Below are positions 34,398 through 46,111 of a stretch of DNA of 64,000 nucleotides, piece by piece. The stretch covers positions 161,501-225,500 of the forward strand of contig JASANG010001639.1 in the NCBI GenBank assembly GCA_030248215.1, given 5' to 3'. Below the pieces are notes generated by a model. That model searched no databases. It was not told the origin of the DNA and was given only the letters and a program-made list of their open reading frames with translations. Positions within the stretch are counted from its first letter, which is position 1, and the number at the start of each line of letters is the position of its first letter. This DNA comes from Enoplolaimus lenunculus (taxonomy: Eukaryota > Nematoda > Enoplea > Enoplida > Thoracostomopsidae). Position numbers and translations under genes: made by a program.

Positions 34398-37300
34398 ATG
34401 GTTGAATTGTCAGTGAAGGATTTGTACCAGCTGACTGGGTATGTAAATTCAGTTATATTTGATGTTTTATGACAGATTTAACTGGACATAATTTTAAAAA
34501 TGTCACTTTTTGCGGCATTTCGAATACTTATATATCCCTTTGAACGTACGTTAAGCAACGGCTTAACCGTATTAACTGCGTATATTTCAAATCTGAACAT
34601 TTGAATCCATTTCAGTATGTTACAAGATGATGAGTGTCAGACTTTGGAGTCCATATCGCTGTCATTCCACAATCACTTTCCTGATAAAAGTGGCCACTTC
34701 AAAATTGGTCTTGGACTGGTAAGCAAGCATATATATTGCTTTACTAGTTATTTGTATATTACTGGGTGGCAACAAAAGTTCAGTTTCGGTTTTGAAAAAA
34801 CTGAATCCAGCAAGCTTACAAATATTTTGTACTTGCGGTTCAAACCACAATAGCTCTCATTTTTATAAATACTTATTATGTTTTATCGCCTGCAGAAAAG
34901 AAGGTTTGCTAAGCCAGCATGTTAAACGGTTAGGTTTAATTTTATACAACACTTTTATATAAGTGAATGGATTATCAAAGTCATGATTTGACATCGGATT
35001 TGGCAAAATTACGTTGGGTTAAATTTATATCTGACACTTAATTGTAACCGCACATATGTTCTTAGGACCATCATTTTGACATTACTGTTATTTGTAATTA
35101 TCATTATCGGTTCTAATCTAACAGCCTTTTTCCAGTTTGCAATCGGGTCCTGTTTTCATTGATTACTTTCGACTGTTGATTTGATCGTTAATACTTTTCA
35201 GTTTAATTTGTGGTGACTTTTAGGTTGCAATGCTCAAAGAACACGATTTGCTTCCTCGATCAACGCAACGAATGGTTGCGCTTTTTCTGCTCTGTGAAAT
35301 GTACAAAAATGAAAGCATAACGTGCAATCCATTCTTGCTTGTGTTTTACAAATTACTGGTTCGTACATGATTTGCGTAGTCAGAATGGTGTTCAACAATT
35401 ATGGCCTGACCCGCTTTTGCAGCAATCACCAAAAACTTGAGTTGTAGCATAAAAATTTTAAAATTTATTATACTCGATAACTTTAATACTGCGACACGCT
35501 TTATGCCCGGTTTATTATTAGCTATCTATCGTCTCCCTCCTACAATTTTTCCACAGCTTGAATATGTAGGATTTGAGATGCTTGTATGGCAATTCACACA
35601 GGTTCAACTTGGGGTCATTTTTCATACGTTTTATACTGTTATGCTATCTTTCACTATAGAATATTTCTTCTGGAATAATTGAACATCATTTTGGCTGATA
35701 AATGCTGACAGAAGTGGCGTTCGCGTTAGATATATCGTAGGTTCTCAGCTCGTTAGAAAACTTTAAGGTGTGCACTACGTAGACGCAATATGATGACTCC
35801 ACTCTGGATAAAGTGGGAGAGACCACAAACCTGGGGGCAAACCAAAAGTCGGGGACTTGGCAGTGCGAGAGGGCAGACTCCATTTGGTATAGCATGGGGC
35901 ATTTATTGTTTATTCATTTCATTAATTCATGAATATGTTAAAGGATAATTCTGGTGTAGTACTTAATCCCAGAAGTCAGCGTTATGGTGCGGTTTAACTA
36001 CTTTGGAAGCATTCAACAAGGCTCATGAGTAACCCAGATCATAGGTTTATATGTTATGTTCTAGCAAAACCAGACGCAGTCGATATTGGAAACAAATTCC
36101 GGTGACGCATTTGGAAGTTTTCCGAAACTAATGAAACACGAGCGATATTTTTTGTATCAGTTAATAGCTGGAAATTCAAAGGCGGTAAGCTGTCGTCAAT
36201 AACTGAATAGACGTTAAATAACTATACATATGTGAGCAAAAATTCCATAGTCCGTGGATAAGAGTGTTGATTTTTCTGGCTCTTGGTTGCTGTAAGCTGC
36301 TTTTATTGAAACAGTTAAAGATGAATTCAAACGTTTTCGTTGTCTTTTTATTAAAGGTTTTTGGAACTTTTTTCCGTGTCAAATTTAAAAAGCTCAAATA
36401 AAGCGGCGTTTTGTTTCATTTTTAAAACAGCAATTTTTAGCTGTAAATAGCGCACAGAAATAAAGCAATATAATGCGTTTGAATGTTAACAAATATAATT
36501 TTAAAAATTGGATTGGCACACAAGTGGCAGTGGCTAACGGGTTGATTGTTTTGTTACTAAATGTTGTAAGAATTAAAAATGGAAAATATTGCATTGTTTT
36601 AACTGCTGTTATATAATATATATGAATATGAGTTAGATATTTGCGGAAGCTGACTAAGTGAAATGATTGACAACGACAAGGAAGCAATATAAAAAGTAAT
36701 GTTGTTTCAGTTACTGAAAAAAACTCCTAAGCAGATTGCAAGCCTGGACAGCGTTAATAGTTCGGTATGTTTATGACATTTAGCTAAAAGTCCATCTTTG
36801 AAGAAACTTGTGCCATCATACCACGACTTTATAGCTTCTAAATCGCAAAATGTTAAACGTTTTACGTGTCAAGCAAGGTGCTGCTCGATGGCAATAGCCA
36901 ACCACCAGAGCCGGGGCTGATTATTAAAATTTTCTCAGCAGAAATCGGAAACTATGGATCCGTATTCCATTAATTATTATAGTCGTTCTCATTTAGAAAT
37001 GACACAAGTATCTTGTCACTTAGTACCAATGTTCGTTTTAGGAATAAAGGAATCGCAGCACACGCGAGACCAATAAAAACTGGGTTTTTAAGGTGTGCCT
37101 CAGCTAACCGTGTACTGAGTGTCACAAACATTGCCCCATTCGTTCAGAAGCACTAAGAGTTATGTTATTGCTAACTGGCAATGAGTGCTACACACAGTTC
37201 TATTAACTTGAGAACATAACGTTAACGTTAATGTATTTGGTCTCAAATAAACCTAAATCTATATACTTGATTTAACAGTGTTATAACGATGCGTTTTCAG

Positions 37301-40300
37301 ACGGGTGACTTTTCAAACATCGAATCTTCGATTGCAGCTTTTTTGGCAGAAATACCCGAAATTTACAAATCGCCGGTGTGTCATATTTTACCACACCCTG
37401 ATCCGCATGCTGCGAAGGATATGTAAGAAATTTTGGATTTTTAAGTATTTACGGTTTCGATTGTTTTAAATTATAAACGAAACTTCATCGTTTGGTTTTG
37501 ATTATGTTGGTTTGCACGAGGCTGTGTGTGCAACAGGGATATGGGGCTCGGTCAAAAACCGAGACACGAGTACCGAAATCGAGACTTCTGGTTTCGGTCA
37601 ATTTTTAATCGTTACAGGAAATCAGAATAAATTTTTTAAACTGAAGTTTTGAATGTCCCTTCGCGCATCTTGCAGTGAAAAATTCATATATAAAAATGAA
37701 CAAGTGCAATTATAGACATTCGTTTATTATTAACGTTGAGCAGTAATCCTGTAACTTGTTTTTGTCTCGGTTTGACACCGAAAAACGAGACCCAGACAAA
37801 CATGCCGAGTCAGCACAACAGCTCGAGGCCTTTCTTCCATAATATCTGTCTATCTTGTTAAATGAGTACCTTTTGAGCATCAAAATAAGCATTAGTAAAA
37901 CGCAAAAGTATTTCACTCCACTGCAGCAGATTTGAGACTTTCCATTGGTTGGAGTGCAGTCTGAAAGCCTAATTTTTGTGAGATTATGAAAATATAGTTG
38001 TTTTCGATTGTTTTAGGTCGTACACAGAACAAAATGCAGTATTGAAAACTTGCGAAGAGTTGATGACAGTTCAAAAACCGCCAGCCTTTGTGGCGTCGCG
38101 CCCTGAATGGGTTCGCATTGTTCCACCATTGCATGAAGACGAAAACGAAGTATAAGTTAACTGTAACAAGGTTGGGTACTTCTGTCGGTACGAGATTGCT
38201 ACATTCTGTTTAGAAAAGAATGAGTAACTGTAAATTTTTCCATTATTCCGCTCTCACATGAATATTTTCTGTTTGGTCTAAGATATTATTTAGGGCTAGG
38301 AAGTTAGGCGTTCCGTTAAACTTATTTGGATGTATAACCTGGGATCGCTAAGTATCCGTAAAGAACTCCATCAAAAACATTTGGCGTTTGAACGTTATCT
38401 TTAGTGATTTATTCCTAGCATTTGTTACCATACTGTCAAGCTAAGTCGGTTTTAGATGATCTGGTTGCATCCAACGGAGCCGTGTCAATTTTTGCCATTA
38501 TGGGATCGCGATATGGCAGCAAGTGCTGCCGGAGCGCATGGATCCAGTGGTCATTCAGGAAGTCTATGTGAAAGTGGTCGCTCCAGGACTTCCGGTGGTG
38601 ACTCTGGGTCCCAGTCTGCCGATGCTAGAGACAAAGGTGATTCGACAGACAACGATGGCTCTCCATCGGAATCGAGCTCAAATAGTGATATGAAATCGCT
38701 GTTACAAAAGTAAGATGTATTTCTCTGTCCAATCGAAGATGACCAATCGAATAATTGATATAAGAAGACTGAATAAAGTTACAATAAAGTCATTAAGATG
38801 TTAGTTACTTGTAAATAATTAAGGAACAAATTAATTTTTAAGACTATACAGCGGAAGAGTTCTATCTAAACAGCTCGAGTGCTTTCCCATTGATATATAT
38901 CTATTTAAGTTTAAAACGAGTTTGAAAACTGACATGCGGATGAAGTCGGAGTCATTCGAAAAGAACTCAAAGCAGCTATGCGTAAGGCGGTAGTATTTAA
39001 ATTTTCAGAGCGTTGCGATCAACTCTCAATACAACACAGCAACAAAACTTTATTGCCGAGCTCAAAGCCGATCCGAAATTAGTTTATCATATTGGACTTA
39101 CGCCAGCTAAGGTATGTTCTATTATGGAATGCGGGTCGTGTCGGCCTTTTATTTCTTGATCGATTCAATTTGAACACTATATTCGTCTACTGTACTTGCG
39201 ATACTTATTGGTATGAAAAGGTTGAAAAGTATTACGGCATGTGGTAACTACCTGGACAGCTTTGCTCCTATCGTGTCAATGTTACATGTTGTTTGTTTTT
39301 GTCTGTACATATCTCGTGTATGGAAATAGGGACAATATGTGCGCAAGTCAATGTGAAAGATTAATTGAGATTGCCACATACTATCAGCATAATATTTTGT
39401 TTGGTTTTGTATACATTCCTGTTTATTTTGTATTTTGCATATATTCTTGTTTATTATGTATTTTAGTTGCCAGATCTAGTAGAAAATAATCCTGTTCTAG
39501 CAATCGAAGTCTTGCTGCGTCTGATGCAGTCTAATCAAATTACTGAGTAAGTTGAACTATTATTGATTTTTGTCGAAAGCTGATAAAAAGTGCTTTTTGC
39601 TTTTTAAGGCTCTAGTAAGTACGTGTATTTTGAAAGTTCTACAGTATAATAGATGGTACAATAGAAGCCAAGGTTTCTGAGTTTCATATTTTGATAGATT
39701 TAGAATCGTTTGAACAATTTTAGGTGTAAAAAAATTGCAGATTAGCAGAATTTCAGAGCCTCATGATTTACTGGTCTTTCCTAAATATTCTAGATTTTCT
39801 GTTCTGATTTTTAATATACTAAAATCATTTTGTGCTAAGCTTTCGTTGTACCATGATGTTTGTTTAGATGTAACCCTTTTATTTCAAGGTATTTTGCCTC
39901 ACTGGTGAATATGGAGATGTCACGGCATGGAATGGAGGTCGTTAATCGTTTGACCAATGTAATCACAGACATTATTTGATCACTTTATTAGTTGTGTTAC
40001 ATTGTTTTGCATAAGTACGCTCTGTTAACAGTTTTCAAGTTGGGGTTTTCCCTAGGTTGAGCCTTCTATTTAAACATATTTTTAGTTCTATAGCGCATCC
40101 GTTTAGTTTGAATAAACTTCATATGAGTGGGTGTTTAAGAAATACGAAAATTTTTGCTCAATTACATACAGTCTTTTAGCCCGAGCTACCTTTTGTTGTG
40201 CCATACATTCGGACGTTAACTGTAAGTTAGTTTCGATTATTCAACAAATTAATATTTATCATCTGAAAGCAGGGTGCAAGCGTACAATTTAATATTTATC

Positions 40301-41482
40301 ATCTAAAAAACAGGACCCACCCGGAATTACAATTTACCACAATAACACCGGAACACGGAATAAACTCAAGAAACCTAAACCAAATTCAAAACATAATTAC
40401 CGGAAAAAAAAAAAAAAAAAACCGGAAAATAGAAAAAAAAAAAAAAAAAACACAAAACCAAAATGCATTTTCACCAAAAATTTCATTTTAATCTTTATTT
40501 TTTGCTTCTATTAAATTTGTGAAATAACCCTTAGTCGAACATAGGTATTTATTTTATTTGTTGTATTTTAGATTTTCATCATCGACTGAAGTGAAATCCA
40601 CCATCAATGGCTTATATTCGGAGTACAAGTGGCTTTCAAAAGAGATTCTTAAAAATTAGCAATGTTAAGAAAACGGCCAAATTATAATACCGGAATTTTT
40701 AAATCCGGTAAAAATTTACCGGAACCGGAACCGGAAGGTGAAAAAATGCCGGAACCGGAACCGGAATTCCGGTTGCACCCTGTCTGAAAGTCAATATTGC
40801 GTTTTAGGTTGTTGAGCTGCCGCAAGAATTTTTGACACTGTATATTGGAAACTGTATCGCGGCGTGCCAAAATGTCAAAGACAAGTATATGCAGCATCGT
40901 TTAGTTCGCCTGTTATGTGTTTTTCTACAATCACTGATTCGAAATAAAGTTATTAATATTGAAGTAAGTGCACCGTTTGTTAGATTTTGTAGATTAAAAC
41001 TTGGTTACAAAATGACAAAGCTTAGTTACAAAATGACAAATTTTTATTTGTTTCAAAATTCCTGTTAAGCCCTTCACACATGGAAGTTTTTGCTGCGAGA
41101 AATTGCAGCTGCAAATAATTCATTAACCATAGATAACATCATTTTCAATCCGTTTGCCATGAATTACCGTTTTCAATTAAAAAACCAAGTCAGTAGCGAT
41201 CCGAATATGTGTAAAAGTAACAATTTTGTAAGCCAATATTTGAAAAGTTCGAAGTCAATTATTTGTGTAGCTTAATCTTATTTTTCAAGTTTTGTCTTTT
41301 TTAACATTGCACAGGATCTTCAAATAGAAGTTGAAGTGTTTTGCATTGAATTCAGTCGTATTCGTGAAGCCGCTGCTTTATTTGCTTTACTTAAACAACT
41401 GACTCGACCAGATGGTGTGGAGAACAATAATTCGACTTTAGCGACTGACATCAGTAATCAGTCTAAACCAATCAGTGACTGA
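34398..41482 (+). CDS. CNOT11: CCR4-NOT transcription complex subunit 11, complete
   Basis: Thirteen exons join in frame with GT-AG borders: 34,398-34,438; 34,616-34,718; 35,224-35,358; 36,065-36,184; 36,711-36,764; 37,301-37,422; 38,017-38,149; 38,456-38,709; 39,009-39,111; 39,467-39,546; 39,889-39,958; 40,808-40,963; 41,315-41,482. They total 1,539 nt, or 512 residues. Recognition rests on stretches close to vertebrate CNOT11: [20 protein letters not shown] and [14 protein letters not shown] in the C-terminal DUF2363 domain (about residues 325-500), plus [10 protein letters not shown] and an N-terminal [13 protein letters not shown] block. A Ser/Gly/Asp-rich linker fills about 250-315. In known systems CNOT11 pairs with CNOT10 and docks on the N-terminal part of CNOT1 in the cytoplasmic mRNA deadenylase complex. 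The exon 3 donor (GTTCGT) is weak. Exon 1 is short and its ATG is the first in frame, so the start is less sure. AATAAA lies 22 nt past the stop (41,504). Introns 6, 11 and 12 hold MITEs. Confidence 0.93.
37534..37815. mobile_element. Family J element in CNOT11 intron 6
   Basis: Starts CAGGGATATGGGGCTCGGTC with AAAAACCGAGACACG, and has TTTCGGTCAATTTTTAATCG inside. Its other side holds GTCTCGGTTTGACACCG and AACGAGACCC. It matches the 26.7-kb copy in inverted order. It lies between the exon 6 donor and the exon 7 acceptor and disturbs neither. Confidence 0.6.
40270..40782 (+). mobile_element. Family F hAT-like MITE in CNOT11 intron 11, exact duplication
   Basis: 513 bp flanked by exact TCTGAAAG copies (40,262-40,269 and 40,783-40,790). 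It starts CAGGGTGCAAGCG and ends with CCGGTTGCACCCTG. Near the right end GGAACCGGAACCGGAA is repeated. Two A-runs interrupted by CCGG at about 40,406-40,450 look like slippage-prone tracts. It ends 25 bp before exon 12, so it sits right by the acceptor region of a conserved exon. Confidence 0.92.
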
Positions 41483-42079
41483 AGAATTACTAAGATAACA
41501 GGAAATAAACACGGTGATGATTCTTTATTTTTTGGCTTATCTGTAATCGATGAACAAAGCATAATCTACTCTGTATTTTGTTTGATTTAAAGAAAATTCA
41601 ATAGAACATACTTTCAATGCGAATATTTTTTCGTAAAAACAATGAAAGTTCATACGATTTAATTATATCCCAAAATCCTATTTTCACTTTCGATCATATC
41701 GCGCAAATTTCTATCGTCAACAATATCCCGAAATACAACATGCTACTATGTCAGTGAAATCCTAGAATTTCATCAGCTAACTTAAATTTTTACCATGGCA
41801 GATGTGATTCAGGGACATAGCGATTTTAACATGGGTCGCTAAATCAATTTTTACAAAATTGCCATTTTGTTTTTGTTTTGCACGTTTGTTATTTTTAGTA
41901 AATGTAGCGTTTTTATGGATGAGCGTGTACTACTATCTCTAGTATATTGTAACGAAGGGTTTTTTTACGTTATTTTCCGACCCGTGTTTGGCCAAAACTG
42001 GCCCGATTTTTAAATTCTTTTTAATGTTGAAGTCTTCAAACTAAATTTTGAGTTCAAAGACTAGTGTATAGGTATATAC
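41483..42079. other. Downstream of CNOT11, no gene seen
   Basis: Holds the likely 3' UTR and end of CNOT11, then unassigned sequence. Mirrored at about 62,835-63,431. Confidence 0.4.
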
Positions 42080-42363
42080 CAGGCACGGTACAACCAGAGG
42101 TCTACATCTGGCTCCCGCGTAAATCGAACTCGGATTCCGGTAGAATTATTACGAAACGTTCCGGCAATTTCGGTAGTACAATTTTGCAAATTCGAGAAAG
42201 CATTTCCGAAATTTCGCAGAAAGTTAGCCTAGAATCAAACAACATATTGCAGATATTAGATAAAATTTACTAATTAACCATTTTTACTACCTAATTTCGC
42301 CTCACGTCCGGCAAGTTTTGTTGACCTCCGACTCTGGTATTTTTCACCTCCGAGTGCACCCTG
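42080..42363. mobile_element. Small CAGG...CCTG element related to family F
   Basis: Starts CAGGCACGGTACAACCAGAG and ends GACTCTGGTATTTTTCACC with GTGCACCCTG. The ends are imperfect inverted repeats (ACCAGAG / CTCTGGT). TTCCGGTAGAATTATTACG and GTTCCGGCAATTTCGG lie inside. The mirror copy at 62,518-62,834 has an extra segment of about 30 bp, so the arm 1 copy is shortened or arm 2 extended. Confidence 0.55.
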
Positions 42364-42715
42364 ATACCAAATTACAACAAACAGTTTTGCATCAGCACCG
42401 GAGGAAAATCACCTTCCGGCACTTTTACAATTTCAGCCGGAGGTTCTAGGTAGCGGAATTTTCGTGTTTTACAAAATTTTATCGTTTGTTTGGCCCTAGT
42501 TTTATAGCGCCTGGTGAATTGGATTTCCCATCTTGCCGTTTCCAACGCCCCAGGTGCCAAGTTTTCCAGTTGCGCATTCTAGTGTTCCAGTTTCCAGTTT
42601 ACGTCTCCCCATTGTCATGTCTTAGATTCGCTGCCTCTGAGTTCTCCAGCCTGTATTTGTTTCTCAGTTTCCCAGTTTTCTCAGCCTGACCCTGAATAAA
42701 TGCGCGTATTGGTCT

Positions 42716-42850
42716 AAAGACTTATCCTTAAGATATAACCCCAAGAATAAGCCTAAGTGCATAAGTCTAGCGCAAAACAGGGCAATGTACAGGTCGATAG
42801 TTTTTTGCGGAACTTTTATTTTTGCTTAGGCTTAGGTTTACTTAAGATTT
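42716..42850. mobile_element. Decayed family A pieces
   Basis: CAATGTACAGGTCGATAG, GCGGAACTTTTATTTTTGCT and TAGGCTTAGGTTTAC mark a family A remnant, with more CCTAAGTGC-type sequence just left of it. Mirrored at about 62,030-62,165. Confidence 0.5.
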
Positions 42851-43106
42851 GGCGTAGAAGCGTATAAACTTTTAATTTAAAGCCAAGACGTCCCATTGGG
42901 TCGATGCTAGAGTATCCTAATCTCCAGCCTGCGAGACGAGGTCCTTCATGTATTAAGGTATCAACCAGGGCCCAGCGGCTTAATATTTCAAAAACGGGCA
43001 GATACGTGGGGACACGTTGTGTCAATAATGGAATACGATAACCTGCATAAATACGTCGTAGACGCGTATTTTTGTAATCTCATGGTGGTTTTGTGCCCCA
43101 CCAGGT

Positions 43107-43242
43107 GCCCGAGGTCCTCCGTCTTGGAGAGAAAGGGGTGGTAGACAGGGCCGTTGATACCTCAACTTTTGTATTATAAATGTCCAAAGTCCTTCTTCTT
43201 GGGGAGAAGGGGACCGTAACCAGGACCGTTGATACAACAAAT
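43107..43242. repeat. Tandem duplication present only in arm 1
   Basis: Two related units of about 70 bp, each with GGTCCTCCGTCTTGG- or GTCCTTCTTCTTGG-type starts, then GGACCGTTGATAC or GGCCGTTGATAC and TTTTGTAT. The mirror site in arm 2 (about 61,705-61,790) has only one unit. It is therefore a structural difference between the arms. Confidence 0.75.
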
Positions 43243-43529
43243 TTTGTATAACAGCTCAATAATGCAATGACACTTGATGCGCTAAGTGAGCGCTAACAAT
43301 TTTAGATGCATTTTTTGGTATTAAAAACACAGTCTTGAAAGTTTTACCTTTTTATACACGATGTATTGTTTTTATTTTTTTCACTGTTTTGTTTTTTCCT
43401 GCGACATATATGCTTGAAAACGTTCGAAAAGTATTTAAAAATTGAGCTTTTAAGTGCGTGCTTTAAAGTATCCTGGAATTTTGAAATTTATTGTATTTTG
43501 GAATTTTAACATATATACCACTGAAACGG

Positions 43530-43702
43530 TACCGTAGCCAAAGGGGGGGTGGGAGCAGAAGGAGGACTCAGGTGTTCTAGAAAAATTTTGCCCTCCCTAG
43601 AATATTTTCAGTTTTGCTTCTAAGTTAACGAAAACCCTTGTATTCTACTCCTTAAAATTTTTTTAACCCCCGTAGCGAAGTGAGTTGGCTACTGGCCTAT
43701 AC
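43530..43702 (-). mobile_element. Family B MITE
   Basis: The ends are CCGTAGCCAAAGG and GTGAGTTGGCTACTGG. CTAGAAAAATTTTGCCCTCC and CTAGAATATTTTCAG lie inside. Mirrored at about 61,284-61,450. Confidence 0.75.
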
Positions 43703-44052
43703 TGTAACTTATGGCAACTAGAGCGCAATACCAGCATCTACACAGGTCTTTAAAACCAGTCAATTTACCTAAATTGTTATATTTCATTACGTTTGGAGTT
43801 CTGCGCAAACGTAAAATCGTTTGGTTGAACGGCCGATGTTGAAAGGTTTCGTTCAAAAAATTCTTGTCTTTAGTACCTGCTGTTAATATTCCTATTGCAC
43901 CTATTTTATAGGTGTGAACCATGAACGGTTCAAAGTTCAAACATAATTTTTATTTTTAAACAACGTTTTTAATTTTAGTCAACTCCGTTTCGTTATTAAA
44001 ATTAGATTTCTAGCAATATTTTAGCCGACTAATTTTAATCGCAAAACAGGAG

Positions 44053-44211
44053 TGTCAATGTAAAGAACAGGGGCGGAACAGTATTATAAGTGTATTCATA
44101 AGCCTAAACCTAAGCCTTAAGCCAAGCAAAAAAATTAGTCTAAAGCTTAAGCTTACTCTATTGCAGTCCCACAGAAAAACGTTCCCACCTCACCTGATCT
44201 TTACATGGGCC
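44053..44211 (+). mobile_element. Family A MITE, arm 1
   Basis: Flanked by AACAGGAG (44,045-44,052) and AATAGGAG (44,212-44,219), seven of eight matching. The ends are TGTCAATGTAAAGAACAGG and CTGATCTTTACATGGGC. The array is short. The mirror copy is at 60,776-60,924, with CTCCTATT and CTCCTGTT as flanks. Confidence 0.9.
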
Positions 44212-44517
44212 AATAGGAGCTATGCAATAAAAACAAATTTTGATTCAGAGATCAAGGTATATCGACAATTCGTTGCCCGAAAACCTCATGAACCGACCAC
44301 TTGCAAACCGATATCTTGTCGACTGCGCCAATTCGTCGACTCCGACACCTCGTCGCGTGGCAGTAGATACGGCATTGACTAGATGTCAAAGCGACAAGTT
44401 GTGGATTCGAAGAGATGTCGGGGCAAGAACCGGATCGAGTCAATCTGTTGTCAGGCGACTAATTGCCGTGAATTCAGTCTAACCCATATAAGTACTTTAC
44501 CTAAATTTGATTCGCCA

Positions 44518-44778
44518 ACACAGCAAAAAATTGTGAGTCACATTGACTCTCTCCGAAATAGGCTCTACGGGACTACACAAACTGAGTCAAATTCGACTTC
44601 GCTAGAGTCAGGACGTGCGACTTACACAAACTGAGTCAAATTCGACTTCGCTAGAGTCAGACGTGCGACTAGTGAATCGTATTTGACTCTGGCGGAATCG
44701 AATTTTGACTCGATTTGTGTAGTCCCGTAAATTCTATTTCGGAGAGAGTCAATTTGACTCACCATTTTTTTGCAGTGA
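44518..44778. mobile_element. Family C MITE with an internal duplication
   Basis: The termini are AACACAGCAAAAAATTGTGA and CACCATTTTTTTGCAGTGA. A block with CACAAACTGAGTCAAATTCG and TCGCTAGAGTCAG occurs twice in a row (about 44,575-44,665). The mirror copy at about 60,195-60,456 is strongly altered, one of the most diverged patches between arms. Confidence 0.8.
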
Positions 44779-45204
44779 ATATTTGTAGCGTATGGTTTTT
44801 AGCAATAATAAAGCTTATATTTCATTCATGTGCAATGACGTCAAAAGTTAACTATTTAACGCGTTTTGCCGTGTTGATTTGTTGCACTAAGTGGACATTA
44901 TCGGTATGAATAATTTTGCTCAGTTTCTGAAACTGTGGGGAGACTTTCAAACGGAGGGGAAGACTACAAAAGTGACCGCTTTTAAACCTACCGACCCTTT
45001 TGTCCTCCCGCGGGACCGCTCCGAGACCGCATACTGACTTTTTAAGCCTAGAGTTATTAACCCCTTTTCACATTGAGTTGCCTATAGGCACCTTAGCGCA
45101 GTGTACATACCTTAAGTAATATATATCGCACCGTGTTTAACAATTGCAACGCGTATACTTAGTACTAAATCACCACAAGACGTGAGAGCCCCCTCGGGCT
45201 CGAG

Positions 45205-45335
45205 CGTCAAGCTCCTATAGCTGAGTGGTGATGGTATACGCCTCCCACTCCAGTCACCGGAGTTCGAATCCTAGCATAAAAGTAGGTCTCAGGGGAAATA
45301 GAAAATATTCATATGAGAAAGGGTTAAGCGAAAAA
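45205..45335 (+). repeat. tRNA-derived SINE
   Basis: The head (45,205-45,275) resembles a tRNA: A-box-like TAGCTGAGTGGTGATGG, an anticodon-loop-like CTCCCAC, and a good B box GAGTTCGAATCC. The acceptor halves do not pair, so it is not a working tRNA. The tail AATAGAAAATATTCATATG resembles the tail of the tRNA-like repeat at the palindrome centre, so both may be one SINE family with a conserved 3' part. Mirrored at about 59,635-59,770. Confidence 0.7.
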
Positions 45336-45622
45336 TTTTCAGTTTACTATCTTTAAACATTATTACGATTTCTGAGCTTTAGTCAAAACCTCAGGGTTGT
45401 ACAAATATTTTCCTAGAAGCCTATAATCCGAAACCAAATGCTAAATTTGAACCTAAAGTTAGACAGATTTTCGGGAATTAGGTTACGTTAATACGTTTCT
45501 GCAGAAACTTCTTAAAATGCAACGTTTTGCAGTTTCAAATTATAACTAAAGCAAACGCAACTTGTCCAAAAATCCCTAAATTCCTTAAAACTGATCAATG
45601 AGAGACTTGGTTTTTAAATTGA

Positions 45623-45828
45623 AGTCAATGTAAACCAATCAGGGGCGGAACGTTTTTCTGTGGGTCTAGAATAGACAAAGTTTAGCAAGCTTTACACTAT
45701 TTTTTACTTAAGCTTCGGCTTAGGTATAGATATAAGTTCGTTCTTATATCTTGGACTTTGGCATAGACTTAGGCTATACGCTTAGGAAGGGTTGTACTAC
45801 TAAACCGCCCCTGTTCTATACATTGACC
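45623..45828 (-). mobile_element. Family A MITE, arm 1
   Basis: Flanked by TAAATTGA (45,615-45,622) and AAAATTGA (45,829-45,836). The left end reads AGTCAATGTAAACCAATCAGG, which contains a few extra bases, and the right is CTGTTCTATACATTGACC. The core units are eroded to GGCTTAGGTATAG. Mirrored at about 59,143-59,348. Confidence 0.82.
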
Positions 45829-45911
45829 AAAATTGATAATCGATAGGACAGAAGAATTTTGACACAAATATGGGTATAAATACAATGTTATTTATTATTG
45901 TCTATTTTAAG

Positions 45912-46111
45912 GTACAAGATCTTGGAACGGCGTTCAATTGTGGCTACAAAATTCAAAATTGTCGCCGCACTAATCGTTCAGTGAATTCAGCTTGGATTGA
46001 ACTATTTGAAGCCACAAATTGTTCGCGAGCTCAAATTCAAAAACGTCTTCTAAACAACGATTTGTTGTATAGTCGTTGTTTTGTTCAATGTTACCATCCG
46101 CTGACCGAGAC
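45912..46111 (+). CDS. Unidentified exon-like ORF, open in arm 1 only
   Basis: A 200-nt segment bounded by an acceptor (TTTTAAG|G) and a donor (GAGAC|GTGAGT), open in one frame and starting VQDLGTAFNCGYKIQNC. It has five Cys and an Arg-rich patch, with no repeat signature. I do not recognise the product. The mirror segment in arm 2 (about 58,858-59,045) is interrupted by a premature stop, and it also differs by several other substitutions and indels. This could be an exon of an unknown host gene, a duplicated exon fragment, or a chance ORF. Confidence 0.35.

Noticed and set aside
42816-43085. Minus-strand ORF with RLRRIYAGYRIPLL and LAGWRLGYSS segments
   Set aside because: It looks protein-like and is open in both arms. 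However, it runs into a decayed family A MITE at its end, I recognise no family, and nearly all differences between the two arms change the residue, which argues against purifying selection.
45205-45278. Functional tRNA gene
   Set aside because: It has A-box and B-box-like motifs, but the acceptor stem does not pair and the sequence continues into a SINE-like tail.
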